Assembly (NCBI RefSeq): GCF_009737085.1
Contig: NZ_WOVL01000006.1
Span: 1 to 64,000, forward strand
DNA from: Paenibacillus sp. NEAU-GSW1
GTDB taxonomy: Bacteria > Bacillota > Bacilli > Paenibacillales > Paenibacillaceae
Reading direction: 5' to 3'
Length of the DNA: 64,000 nt
Both the position numbers and the translations under genes were made by a program. The notes beneath the pieces were generated by a model that was given only the letters and a program-made list of their open reading frames with translations, ran no database searches and was not told the DNA's origin. Shown in pieces: positions 1 through 6,934 of this stretch (the stretch's first letter is position 1; every line of letters begins with the position of its first letter).

Positions 1-268
1 CAAGCCACATGAACATGATGTTTTCACGAACCGCTTTCGCGATTTGGCGAGAAGAGTAAATGCGCTGTGTGTAGGCATAGATGATGACTTTCATGAGCAT
101 CTTGGGGTGATAGCTATCCCGGCCACCCCCGGGATAAGCTTTCGTGAAGAGATTCATATCTAAACGATTGACTGCGTCGTTGATGACGCGAACGAGATGA
201 TTTTCGGGGATATCTTCCTGCAAGTCCATTGGCCAGGACAGCTGATCCATGGTATATTCTTTATACAT
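1..268 (-). mobile_element. IS1182-type transposase, N-terminal part, cut by the window edge
   Basis: Reading leftwards from an ATG at 266-268 gives 89 uninterrupted codons that run off the window. The protein starts MYKEYTMDQLSWPMD and continues through PENHLVRVINDAV and YHPKMLMKVIIYAYTQ to RENIMFMWL. This is the DUF772-type N-terminal domain of IS1182/IS5-like transposases; the DDE catalytic domain lies outside the window. The start is set by AGAGAGG about 7 bases upstream (minus strand). Because only the first 89 codons are visible, I cannot say whether the element is intact. A hairpin in the 5' leader (269-332) covers the ribosome binding site. Confidence 0.85.
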
Positions 269-335
269 AAGAAGCCTCTCTTTACTTAGAATGGGTGGGT
301 GGTACCTCCATTTTAACAAGGGTTGGCTTCTTTTT
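269..335 (-). promoter_or_regulatory. Leader hairpin of the IS transposase, hides its ribosome binding site
   Basis: AAGAAGCC (269-276) and GGCTTCTT (325-332) are perfect 8-bp complements. In the transposase mRNA the right arm ends directly before the ATG, so folding would pair with the region between the Shine-Dalgarno sequence and the start. Anti-ribosome-binding-site hairpins are a known way for insertion sequences to block translation from read-through transcripts; here that role is inferred from position. Read on the plus strand the same hairpin is followed by TTTTT and could terminate transcription. Confidence 0.45.
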
Positions 336-374
336 GTTTGAGCAATTTATGAACAGGTTAAGGGTAGACGGAGC

Positions 375-486
375 ATTTAAATGATTCTGGAGAAGCGTCA
401 GCGTTCGTTTTTGTGAAGGGATCCCAACCTTACCTCGTTGATTCAAAGGAATCCCTGAGCAATGGCGATCGGAAGAACATTTAAAT
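375..486. repeat. Structured palindromic element, copy 1
   Basis: The outer arms ATTTAAATG-A-TTCT (375-388) and AGAACATTTAAAT (474-486) pair with a single bulged A. An inner stem pairs AGGGAT (417-422) with ATCCCT (451-456). Between the stems lie GGAGAAGCG, GCGTTCG and TTTTG on the left and CAATGGCGATCGGA on the right. The same single-stranded blocks recur at 42488-42596 with different but still complementary stems. It lies about 40 bases outside the IS transposase leader; copy 2 has no insertion sequence nearby, so it is probably not the end of the IS. Confidence 0.7.
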
Positions 487-511
487 GAGCAGTATACTGT
501 TTAACCCAGAT

Positions 512-560
512 AAAAAAAGGGGTATCCCATCGTCATTTTAATGACTTATGGGACAGCCCC
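512..560 (-). terminator. Rho-independent terminator of the amidoligase-like gene
   Basis: On the minus strand GGGGCTGTCCCAT pairs with ATGGGATACCCC, with a second small stem TCATT/AATGA in the apex, followed by seven T residues (518-512). It lies 36 bases after the stop of the gene ending at 596. Confidence 0.8.
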
Positions 561-595
561 TGATCAGTCTAGGTGACAGTGAACAATGCGTAGAA

Positions 596-2119
596 TTACC
601 GCGTCAGAGGGATCCTCCATTTGAGGCGGAAGTCCGCCCGCTCATCCCAGGTTGTGCCGCGCCGCGCCGCATCGAACAAAGGCTCGATATATGGCGCGAG
701 CTCGCCATAGCTTGGCGTTGCCGCTAGCGCTGCGGCGACGCCATCAAGACAGCCGACGAGTTCGGTGCGATCACCGGCATAGAAAGCTTCGACATACCGC
801 TCTTCCAAAGCCGGGATGTGTGTAAGTGTTAACGTTTCGCGAGCGCATAAAAGCGCCAGAGCGAACGCCGCTTTAGCTGCTGCCGGAGAAACGAGCCAGC
901 TTGGCAGTGTGCGGTATTCGAAGCCGCCGTGCGGCTGCAGTCGAAAATCGCCAAGCACGCCGTAACGGGGACGACGCCCTCGTCCGGCGGGATCTTCTAC
1001 TAACGCCAGCGGAAGTGCAGCATAGCTATCTAGCAACCGCAACAGCCGCGCGGACAAAGGCACACCGCTTATGTGAATATGCCCGCCGAGCGCCAAGCCT
1101 GGAACGGGCATTGCGCCTGCAGCCCAGCGAAGCGTGGGATCGCTTATACGAGACAAGGCGCGAAACAGCAATTGACGCACATGGTCCGCGAGTAAAGCCG
1201 GATGCTCGGCAGGCTCCGGGCGCAGCTCAGCTACAGGATAAACTATTCTGCGTCCAATCCTTAGCGCATCGCTTCCTGCCGCCCCGCCAGTCCCTTCTCC
1301 TAAAAAGCGCGAAGCCGATGCAATTCGTCCATCAGGACGCACCAGAACGAATTCCGGATCCGCGCCAATTTTAATGCCGCCGGATCGCTTGAACGCATTG
1401 TCAGCTGCAACTTGCTGGGCAAAGTGTCGCAGCGCATTGACTATCGTGGCGCTTCCGCATATCGCAGCGCTCAAAGGACGCGCATTACGCACTGCTGCTC
1501 GACCATCTGCACCTAAAGCGACTTCAGCCTCGCCAATGTCGAGCCCGATTGCGTACAGTCCGCTCGTCGCTGCCTTGACGACTCGCCGCAGAGCCGCATC
1601 TTCCGGCCACTGTATATTATTCCCGCTAGTCCGCTTCGAGCGTACTAATGCCTCATCGTAATATCGTCCTAGCGGTCTAGTCATGGAAGCGGAAAGCGGC
1701 CTTCCATGTCGATCAATTCGCGTGATCGCAAGAGGTTCCAAATGAAATAGGACGACGCGATAAATTCGCTCGTCCTCTCTGGCTTCACGCGCCAAACCCG
1801 CGAATTGCCAGCGTCTCTCTTTCTCGGCAGCTTTCATAGCAGCAGCTTGTGCCGCACCTTCATTTACGAGCAGCACGCCCCGGAATCGTGACGGATCGAA
1901 TGGTTTCAGGTGCGTCATGACGACTACTGCATCCCCCGGCACAACTTGCCTATAATCGCCAAATGAACTCCCCGAGGATTCAACTATTGTTCTGTTTAGC
2001 GTCGGGTCCACGCTTACCCGCTCGAGCCGTTCATAACGGCCATTCCATATCCATGTCGCAGCCATCGCCGCCACCCTCTTACTTAGCCGATATCCGCCAT
2101 ATTCTAACTCAAACGCCAC
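596..2119 (-). CDS. Putative amidoligase domain protein (phiEco32-like COOH-NH2 ligase type)
   Basis: 507 aa. The C-terminal half carries the signature GADPEFVLV (around residue 250), a charged strand AELRPEP, GGHIHISG and FEYRTLPSW. This pattern belongs to the GCS-like COOH-NH2 ligase superfamily, in particular the phiEco32-type amidoligases found as chromosomal genes in Paenibacilli. Such enzymes join an amine to a carboxylate with ATP; the substrate here is unknown. The N-terminal half (about 1-230) has no motif I recognise. The gene stands alone, with its own terminator at 512-560, downstream of cotE and separated from it by a hairpin-rich gap. A role in modifying spore or cell-wall peptides is only a guess from this neighbour. 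Confidence 0.72.
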   Translation of the reverse strand: MAFELEYGGYRLSKRVAAMAATWIWNGRYERLERVSVDPTLNRTIVESSGSSFGDYRQVVPGDAVVVMTHLKPFDPSRFRGVLLVNEGAAQAAAMKAAEKERRWQFAGLAREAREDERIYRVVLFHLEPLAITRIDRHGRPLSASMTRPLGRYYDEALVRSKRTSGNNIQWPEDAALRRVVKAATSGLYAIGLDIGEAEVALGADGRAAVRNARPLSAAICGSATIVNALRHFAQQVAADNAFKRSGGIKIGADPEFVLVRPDGRIASASRFLGEGTGGAAGSDALRIGRRIVYPVAELRPEPAEHPALLADHVRQLLFRALSRISDPTLRWAAGAMPVPGLALGGHIHISGVPLSARLLRLLDSYAALPLALVEDPAGRGRRPRYGVLGDFRLQPHGGFEYRTLPSWLVSPAAAKAAFALALLCARETLTLTHIPALEERYVEAFYAGDRTELVGCLDGVAAALAATPSYGELAPYIEPLFDAARRGTTWDERADFRLKWRIPLTR

Positions 2120-2138
2120 ATACAGCCTACAGCCTCAC

Positions 2139-2224
2139 AATAACGGAAAAAAGTTCCGTTATTCCACCCGCTTTAGCTGCTTCACGCCAAATAGCGGAAC
2201 TTTCTTTAACTTTCTTCCGCTATT
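2139..2224. repeat. Two intergenic palindromes, AATAACGGAA and AATAGCGGAA type
   Basis: AATAACGGAA (2139-2148) and TTCCGTTATT (2154-2163) form a perfect 10-bp hairpin with a 5-base loop. AATAGCGGAA (2190-2199) and TTCCGCTATT (2215-2224) form a second perfect 10-bp hairpin with a 15-base loop. The two stems differ by one base pair, changed on both sides. The same style of palindrome (AATAACGCTGC..., TTAGCGAA...) fills the repeat regions at 18930-19405 and 41644-42420. Confidence 0.6.
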
Positions 2225-2289
2225 CTCACGCCTACTCGCCAAAATCCACTAACCTTACCTCGCGCCGCCCGAGCGCTAACAGCCCAATT

Positions 2290-2315
2290 AAACAAAAAGA
2301 GGGCTTTCGCCCTCG
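2290..2315 (-). terminator. Rho-independent terminator of cotE
   Basis: Minus-strand GAGGGC-GAAA-GCCCTC (2314-2299) is followed by TTTTTGTTT. A 6-bp GC-rich stem with a GAAA tetraloop, 51 bases downstream of the cotE stop. Confidence 0.85.
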
Positions 2316-2365
2316 AATTTGCCGCATAAGCAGCATAAAGTAAAGTACAACAGCGGAACCGAGAA

Positions 2366-2929
2366 TTAGATTTCGTCATCCAAAAGTTCAGGATCCAAAT
2401 CCTCGTAGTCGCCATCGCCGAGATTGAAATCAAGGTCTTTGACATCCAGGCCGTCCGCACCGCCCGGGAATACAGCAACAAACACCTTCGTCTCGGCAAT
2501 CATTTCCACCGCATATTCGCGTTCAACGCGAATCGTTACGCCAGTGCCGCTGCTCGAGATGTTCGCCTCGATGCAGTTTGGCTCTTGGATCGCCTCGGCC
2601 GACACTTCCTCCGTGGATGCGCGATGCCGCGGGTCTACATAAGACAGCGGAACATGCTCAACATAATGTACGGATTCTTTTGCTACGTCCGTTTGCGAGT
2701 TTTTACTGTACGAATACCAAATGTTGACATCGTAAGTACCGATTACCTCAATGCCGTCGCCCGATCGAACCGCTTCATATTGATGGTTGATAATCCATGC
2801 GCCCAAAATGCTGGTCGGATGATGAGGCGGGGTTACGGTATGGGTTACAGTGGAAAACTTACGACCTTTGCCGCAGACAGCTTTCGTTATTATTTCTCTG
2901 GCTTGAAGCTGTTTATCTGCAATAGTCAT
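2366..2929 (-). CDS. cotE: Outer spore coat morphogenetic protein CotE
   Basis: 187 aa from the ATG at 2929. CotE directs assembly of the outer spore coat in the mother cell. The family pattern is clear along the whole length: REIITKAVCGKGRKFS near the N-terminus, HHPTSILGAWIINHQYEA, YDVNIWYSYSKNSQT, QEPNCIEANIS, EREYAVEMIAETKVFVAV, and the acidic tail ending DLDPELLDDEI. A start 30 bases further upstream is possible in frame, but GGAGGAGG sits 8 bases before the chosen ATG and a sigma-E-like -10 box at 2964-2971 puts the transcript start close to that upstream codon. The gene is monocistronic, with a terminator at 2290-2315. Confidence 0.95.
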   Translation of the reverse strand: MTIADKQLQAREIITKAVCGKGRKFSTVTHTVTPPHHPTSILGAWIINHQYEAVRSGDGIEVIGTYDVNIWYSYSKNSQTDVAKESVHYVEHVPLSYVDPRHRASTEEVSAEAIQEPNCIEANISSSGTGVTIRVEREYAVEMIAETKVFVAVFPGGADGLDVKDLDFNLGDGDYEDLDPELLDDEI

Positions 2930-2963
2930 CGATTTAACCTCCTCCATACAATCATTCATTTAA

Positions 2964-2971
2964 AGTGTATG
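2964..2971 (-). promoter_or_regulatory. Candidate sigma-E -10 box of cotE
   Basis: Minus-strand CATACACT fits the sporulation sigma-E -10 consensus (CATACAnT) and lies 35 bases before the cotE ATG. I do not see a good -35 at the expected distance. B. subtilis cotE is transcribed first by sigma-E, which supports the reading. Confidence 0.4.
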
Positions 2972-3036
2972 CAGGACATTCGTCTAGGGTGACTGTTTCT
3001 TTTCCCGCGCCGCAACGAATTTTTTCCCTCTTTATT

Positions 3037-4005
3037 CTATGTCTGCCCCTGGTCCAAAATAACTTTTCTTTTTTTCAGCTTTTTTGCCACATCCAAATAG
3101 CGTTCCAGCTCATGCATCAGCTTTAACAAAGCGGCTCGCACTTCAAACTCTTCTCGTGTCCGGGGCAGCTCCGTAGCCTTAAATCGCTGCTCTAACGACA
3201 GCAGTTTCTTTTCCGTCAGCCCGGTATACACTTCGGACTTTACGTCCTCGGACAGCTGCTCCATCAGCTCAGCGATCAAATCATTCTGCGGCCAGCGCTC
3301 GAATACGAACGCGAGCTCCACAAGCATTTGCTGGATGAGCTCCAGCTGCTGCCGCCTCATTTCGAAATAATTGAGCCAATACAGCTCCTGCCCCCAAAGC
3401 CGGTTTTCCCGGTTCAGCACCGACCTGCGCGCGCCCTCCTCGATCGCTTCATGGGCTTCAAGAAGCTCGCTGCCGTTCCAAATATGAGAAGGATCGCGAA
3501 GCGTCAGCGCCATCTCGGAAAATATCGTATCGAACCGCAGTTCGACATAGTCCTTTAACCCCTCCAGCAGATGCTTGTCCTTTGGCATGTAAATCAAATT
3601 AATGACGGTAGCCCAGCCCAGACCGGCGAACAGAAGCATAATCTCGTTGCCGATTATATCGGCGGTTACCTCTTCTCTGCCGAACAAATGAAAAACAATT
3701 ACCGCGCTGGTCACAATGCCGTCCTTCAGCTGGAAACGGGAGAGCACCGGGAATGTAATCAGAATAAACAAAGCAACTGCCCATATATGAAAGCCGAACA
3801 CCGTAAAAATGAGCGAGGCGAAAAAAAGTCCCAGCACCGAAGCGACAAACCGGACTAAAGCGCTTCTCAGCCCTTTCAGCCGGCTCACTTCAACGCCGAG
3901 AATCGCAAGAATGCCGGCGCCGAGCGGCGGTTCCAGTCCGAAATAGACTGCTGTGTAGATCGCCGCAATCGTCGCCAAAGCTGTTTTTATAATTCGAATC
4001 CCCAT
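3037..4005 (-). CDS. Aromatic acid exporter family membrane protein (DUF939/ArAE_1)
   Basis: 322 aa from the ATG at 4005. The N-terminus MGIRIIKTALATIAAIYTA opens a block of hydrophobic segments up to about residue 135, typical of the ArAE_1/YqjA-like membrane domain. A soluble helical C-terminal half (about 145-322) follows, with many charged residues and ELERYLDVAKKLKKRK near the end. The family is related to aryl-acid efflux pumps, but the substrate is not known. An upstream TTG at 4056 would add 17 residues; I prefer 4005 because homologues begin at MGIR and GAGG precedes it by 11 bases. Confidence 0.8.
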   Translation of the reverse strand: MGIRIIKTALATIAAIYTAVYFGLEPPLGAGILAILGVEVSRLKGLRSALVRFVASVLGLFFASLIFTVFGFHIWAVALFILITFPVLSRFQLKDGIVTSAVIVFHLFGREEVTADIIGNEIMLLFAGLGWATVINLIYMPKDKHLLEGLKDYVELRFDTIFSEMALTLRDPSHIWNGSELLEAHEAIEEGARRSVLNRENRLWGQELYWLNYFEMRRQQLELIQQMLVELAFVFERWPQNDLIAELMEQLSEDVKSEVYTGLTEKKLLSLEQRFKATELPRTREEFEVRAALLKLMHELERYLDVAKKLKKRKVILDQGQT

Positions 4006-4075
4006 ACGTCCAAATACCTCATTTGAATGATAAAATGGCAAGATTTTGCGAAGCAACTAAATCTTCAAGACCATC

Positions 4076-4900
4076 CTACCGTTCTCTCCAGCCATTCGTC
4101 AACTTTCGCTCAAGCGCAGCAACGAGTTGATACATGACGGTAGCGACCGCCGCGATGACTAGCAAGCTCGACAGCACGAGCGTAAAGTTAAACACTTGAA
4201 AACCGTATATGATTAAGTAGCCAAGGCCAAGCTTTGCTACGAGAAACTCCCCTACGATAACGCCAACCCACGCCAGACCGACATTGACTTTTAAAGCGGA
4301 TATAATGACCGGGAAGGATGCGGGCAAAATAACGAGCCGAAACAGCTGCGCCCTGCTCGCCCCGAACAGCCTCACAACCTTGATGTATCCTTCTTCGATC
4401 TCTCGGAACCGGTTATATATATTAATCGTCGTAATGATCACCGTAACCGACAACGTAACGGCAACGATGGACATGAACCCTGGCCCGAGTCCAACAATAA
4501 ATATAGGGCCGAGCGCCACCTTTGGCATACTGTTCAGTACGACTAAATACGGATCGAACACGCGCGATAAAAACGGAAACCACCATAGCGCGGCCGCTAG
4601 CGCCGTCCCTAGCAAGGTGCCGAGCGCAAAGCCGAGCGCAGTTTCCGATACTGTCATGCCGATATGCGGCCAAAGCGAGCCGTCCGCCATCGTCCGCCAT
4701 AGCTGCCGCAGCAGCTTGGTCGGGTAACTGAACAGCAGCGGATCAATCCAACGGTTGCGTCCTGCCGCCTCCCAAAGCGAGACAAAAAGAACAAGAATCG
4801 CAATCTGCGTTGCGCCGACAGCTGCCGTCAGCCGCTTTGCTCTTCTTTTGAACCGGATGTGAAGCTCTGCCATCCAATCCGCGCGCTTGCCCTCACTCAT
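4076..4900 (-). CDS. ABC importer permease (SsuC/ThiX-like)
   Basis: 274 aa from the ATG at 4898-4900. It has about six membrane segments and the binding-protein-dependent permease loop EEGYIKVVRLFGASRAQLFRLVILP, which docks onto the ATPase. The start overlaps the end of the ATPase gene by 8 bases, with AAGGAGG about 10 bases upstream, so the two are translationally coupled. A longer frame runs back inside the ATPase gene but is only a shadow of it. The family imports aromatic, sulfonate or pyrimidine compounds; the binding protein of this operon suggests a thiamine-precursor-like ligand. Confidence 0.9.
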   Translation of the reverse strand: MSEGKRADWMAELHIRFKRRAKRLTAAVGATQIAILVLFVSLWEAAGRNRWIDPLLFSYPTKLLRQLWRTMADGSLWPHIGMTVSETALGFALGTLLGTALAAALWWFPFLSRVFDPYLVVLNSMPKVALGPIFIVGLGPGFMSIVAVTLSVTVIITTINIYNRFREIEEGYIKVVRLFGASRAQLFRLVILPASFPVIISALKVNVGLAWVGVIVGEFLVAKLGLGYLIIYGFQVFNFTLVLSSLLVIAAVATVMYQLVAALERKLTNGWRER

Positions 4901-5690
4901 CGCCCGCCAAACCTCCTTCCGCAGCGTCAAGCTCTGCCCACAATCGGTCAAATACCGATTGGAAGCCAGGCAGCCTGCGTGCTTCCATCGGTGAAGCCGC
5001 GCGAATGTCGTCCGGCACGACGAGCTCGGCAACGATGCGTCCGGGGTTCGCGGCAAGCACGATAACCCGGTCGCTCATCGCGGCCGCCTCCGCCAAATCA
5101 TGCGTGACAAGCACCGCTGTTTTGCCAAGCTTGCGCAGCGTCTGCTGCACTAAATCCTCAAGCTGCAGCTTAATGTGCAAATCAAGCGCCGAGAAAGGCT
5201 CATCAAGCAGCAGCACATCCGGCTCCGTCGCCAATGTCCGCGCAAGCGCTACCCGCTGCCGCATGCCGCCGGACAACTCATGCGGATAGCGGCTGCCGGA
5301 GCCCGGCAGCCCTAGATCCGCAAGCAGGCCGTCAACCTTTTTTAGCGATAATGACGACTTCGTTCCGTTAATCTCCAGACCAAGCGCGGCATTGTCGCGA
5401 ATCGTCCGCCACGGAAACAAAAAATCCTGCTGCAGCATATATCCGACTTTCGTCGATGGCCCCGACACCGCCTCTCCGCCAAGCATGACGTTCCCGCGCG
5501 TAGGCGGAATCAATCCCGCAAGCATGCTTAGAATCGTCGTTTTGCCGCAGCCGCTTGGGCCAACCAGGCTGACGAATTCACCGCTTTGCACGGAAAGTTC
5601 AAGCTCCTCGACGGCAAGCGATGCGCCTTTGTCGTTGACATAGACATGAGAGACGCCGAGCAGCTCCAGCATCCGATTTCCGTCAGCCAT
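4893..5690 (-). CDS. ABC importer ATP-binding protein (SsuB/TauB/ThiZ-like)
   Basis: 265 aa. Walker A GPSGCGKTT (around 44-52), Q-loop YMLQQDFLFPWRT, signature LSGGMRQRVALART, Walker B VLLLDEPFSALD and switch histidine VLVTHDL are all present. The Q-loop with FPWRT is typical of the nitrate/sulfonate/pyrimidine importer subfamily. The gene lies between the binding protein (stop to start 18 bases) and the permease (8-base overlap), giving the order binding protein, ATPase, permease. Confidence 0.92.
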   Translation of the reverse strand: MADGNRMLELLGVSHVYVNDKGASLAVEELELSVQSGEFVSLVGPSGCGKTTILSMLAGLIPPTRGNVMLGGEAVSGPSTKVGYMLQQDFLFPWRTIRDNAALGLEINGTKSSLSLKKVDGLLADLGLPGSGSRYPHELSGGMRQRVALARTLATEPDVLLLDEPFSALDLHIKLQLEDLVQQTLRKLGKTAVLVTHDLAEAAAMSDRVIVLAANPGRIVAELVVPDDIRAASPMEARRLPGFQSVFDRLWAELDAAEGGLAGDE

Positions 5691-5708
5691 TGCAGCACCT
5701 CCAATGCC

Positions 5709-6722
5709 TTATTTGCCAGCCGATTCGATCGCTTTTTCCGCGAACGTATTGTTCACGATTTTATCGTGACCCGTTTTTTCTTTCAGCTCGCCTGCAGTTG
5801 TCATTACATCAAGCAAATTGTTCCATTCGCCCTCGTCGATGATCGGATCTGTCGCATAAGAGCCTTGCTGTTTATAACGGTCGATCGAGCTGATCAAAAT
5901 GTCCTTATCGACGTTCTCGAAATAAGGAGCAACGACTTCGGCAATCGTCGCAGCATCGTTTTGCTCAACCCACAGCTGCGCCTTATGGACAGCGTTCGTA
6001 AACTTTTGAACTGTCGATTTGTTTTTATCAATAAAGCTTTGCTTCGTCATAAATACGGTGTAAGGCAAATGTCCGCTTTCAACGCCAAACGATGCGACAA
6101 CGTGGCCTTTGCCTTCTTTTTCGAAGATGGATGCCGTCGGTTCGAACAATTGCACATATTCGCCTGTTCCGGAAGCAAAAGCAGCCGAAATGTTGGCGAA
6201 TTCAATGTTCTGAATCAGCTCGAGATCCTTATGCGGATCAATGCCGTGCTTTTTAATTGCAAACTCACCGGCCATTTGCGGCATGCCGCCTTTTCTTTGT
6301 CCGAGGAAAACAGTCCCTTTCAGCTTATTCCAATCAAAATTGTCGTCCGCTTCGCGAGCGACAAGGAATGTGCCGTCCGTTTGCGTTAATTGCGCGAAGT
6401 TGATAACCGGATCATCCGCACCTTGCTGATAGACGTAAATCGAAGTTTCCGATCCTACAAGCGCCACGTCGATCACGCCGGACAACAGCGCTGTCATCGT
6501 CTTATCGCCGCCCGCTGTCGTCGTTAATTCAATGTCGAGTCCTTCTTCAGCGAAAAAGCCTTTCTCGATCGCCACATATTGCGGCGCATAGAACAGTGAA
6601 CGCGTCACCTCGCCGATTTTCACCTTCGTTTTCTCTCCGCCGCCGTTGCCGCAGCCGGCCAATACAGCCGTTGTCAGCAAGACAAAAGAGAGCAGCAGCC
6701 CCATCCACACCCGTTTGCCCAT
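5709..6722 (-). CDS. ABC importer substrate-binding lipoprotein, NMT1/THI5-like
   Basis: 337 aa. A lipoprotein signal peptide with lipobox LAGC (cysteine near residue 24) anchors it outside the membrane. The mature part begins KVKIGEVTRSLFYAPQYVAIEKGFFAEEGLDIEL, the hallmark opening of the NMT1/THI5 family that binds thiamine pyrimidine precursors, riboflavin, taurine or sulfonates. GGGAGG lies 7 bases before the ATG at 6722; another ATG four bases upstream is too close to that site. No TPP or FMN riboswitch is recognisable in the leader (6723-6887), so the ligand is open. Confidence 0.88.
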   Translation of the reverse strand: MGKRVWMGLLLSFVLLTTAVLAGCGNGGGEKTKVKIGEVTRSLFYAPQYVAIEKGFFAEEGLDIELTTTAGGDKTMTALLSGVIDVALVGSETSIYVYQQGADDPVINFAQLTQTDGTFLVAREADDNFDWNKLKGTVFLGQRKGGMPQMAGEFAIKKHGIDPHKDLELIQNIEFANISAAFASGTGEYVQLFEPTASIFEKEGKGHVVASFGVESGHLPYTVFMTKQSFIDKNKSTVQKFTNAVHKAQLWVEQNDAATIAEVVAPYFENVDKDILISSIDRYKQQGSYATDPIIDEGEWNNLLDVMTTAGELKEKTGHDKIVNNTFAEKAIESAGK

Positions 6723-6887
6723 GTCCATTCCTCCCGTTGCATTCTTTTGTTAGTTGGTACTCCAGCCTATGCACGGGCGCGCCCAGAGGTGATTAAGTCT
6801 CCGTTGGGGATCCGCTGTTATCGGTTCCTGCCGTTCTTCGTTCCATACCTTCGATAACAAATCCGCGGAAATTTAAAAAAGAACATC
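6723..6887 (-). promoter_or_regulatory. Leader of the ABC importer operon with a hairpin, no known riboswitch
   Basis: In the 165 bases before the binding-protein gene, TGTTATCG (minus strand from 6859) can pair with CGATAACA (from 6823), and GGGCGCGCCC forms a short palindrome near 6775-6784. I looked for TPP, FMN, preQ1, SAM and guanidine core motifs and found none. Confidence 0.3.
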
Positions 6888-6920
6888 AAAAAAGCTGTCC
6901 TCCGCCAGGGACAGCTTTTT
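6888..6920 (-). terminator. Rho-independent terminator of the M32 carboxypeptidase gene
   Basis: AAAAAGCTGTCC (6889-6900) pairs with GGACAGCTTTTT (6909-6920) around a 7-8-base loop. It is symmetric and can stop transcription in both directions; only the minus-strand gene ending at 6935 needs it. Confidence 0.85.
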
Positions 6921-6934
6921 CTCAAATCCAACTA

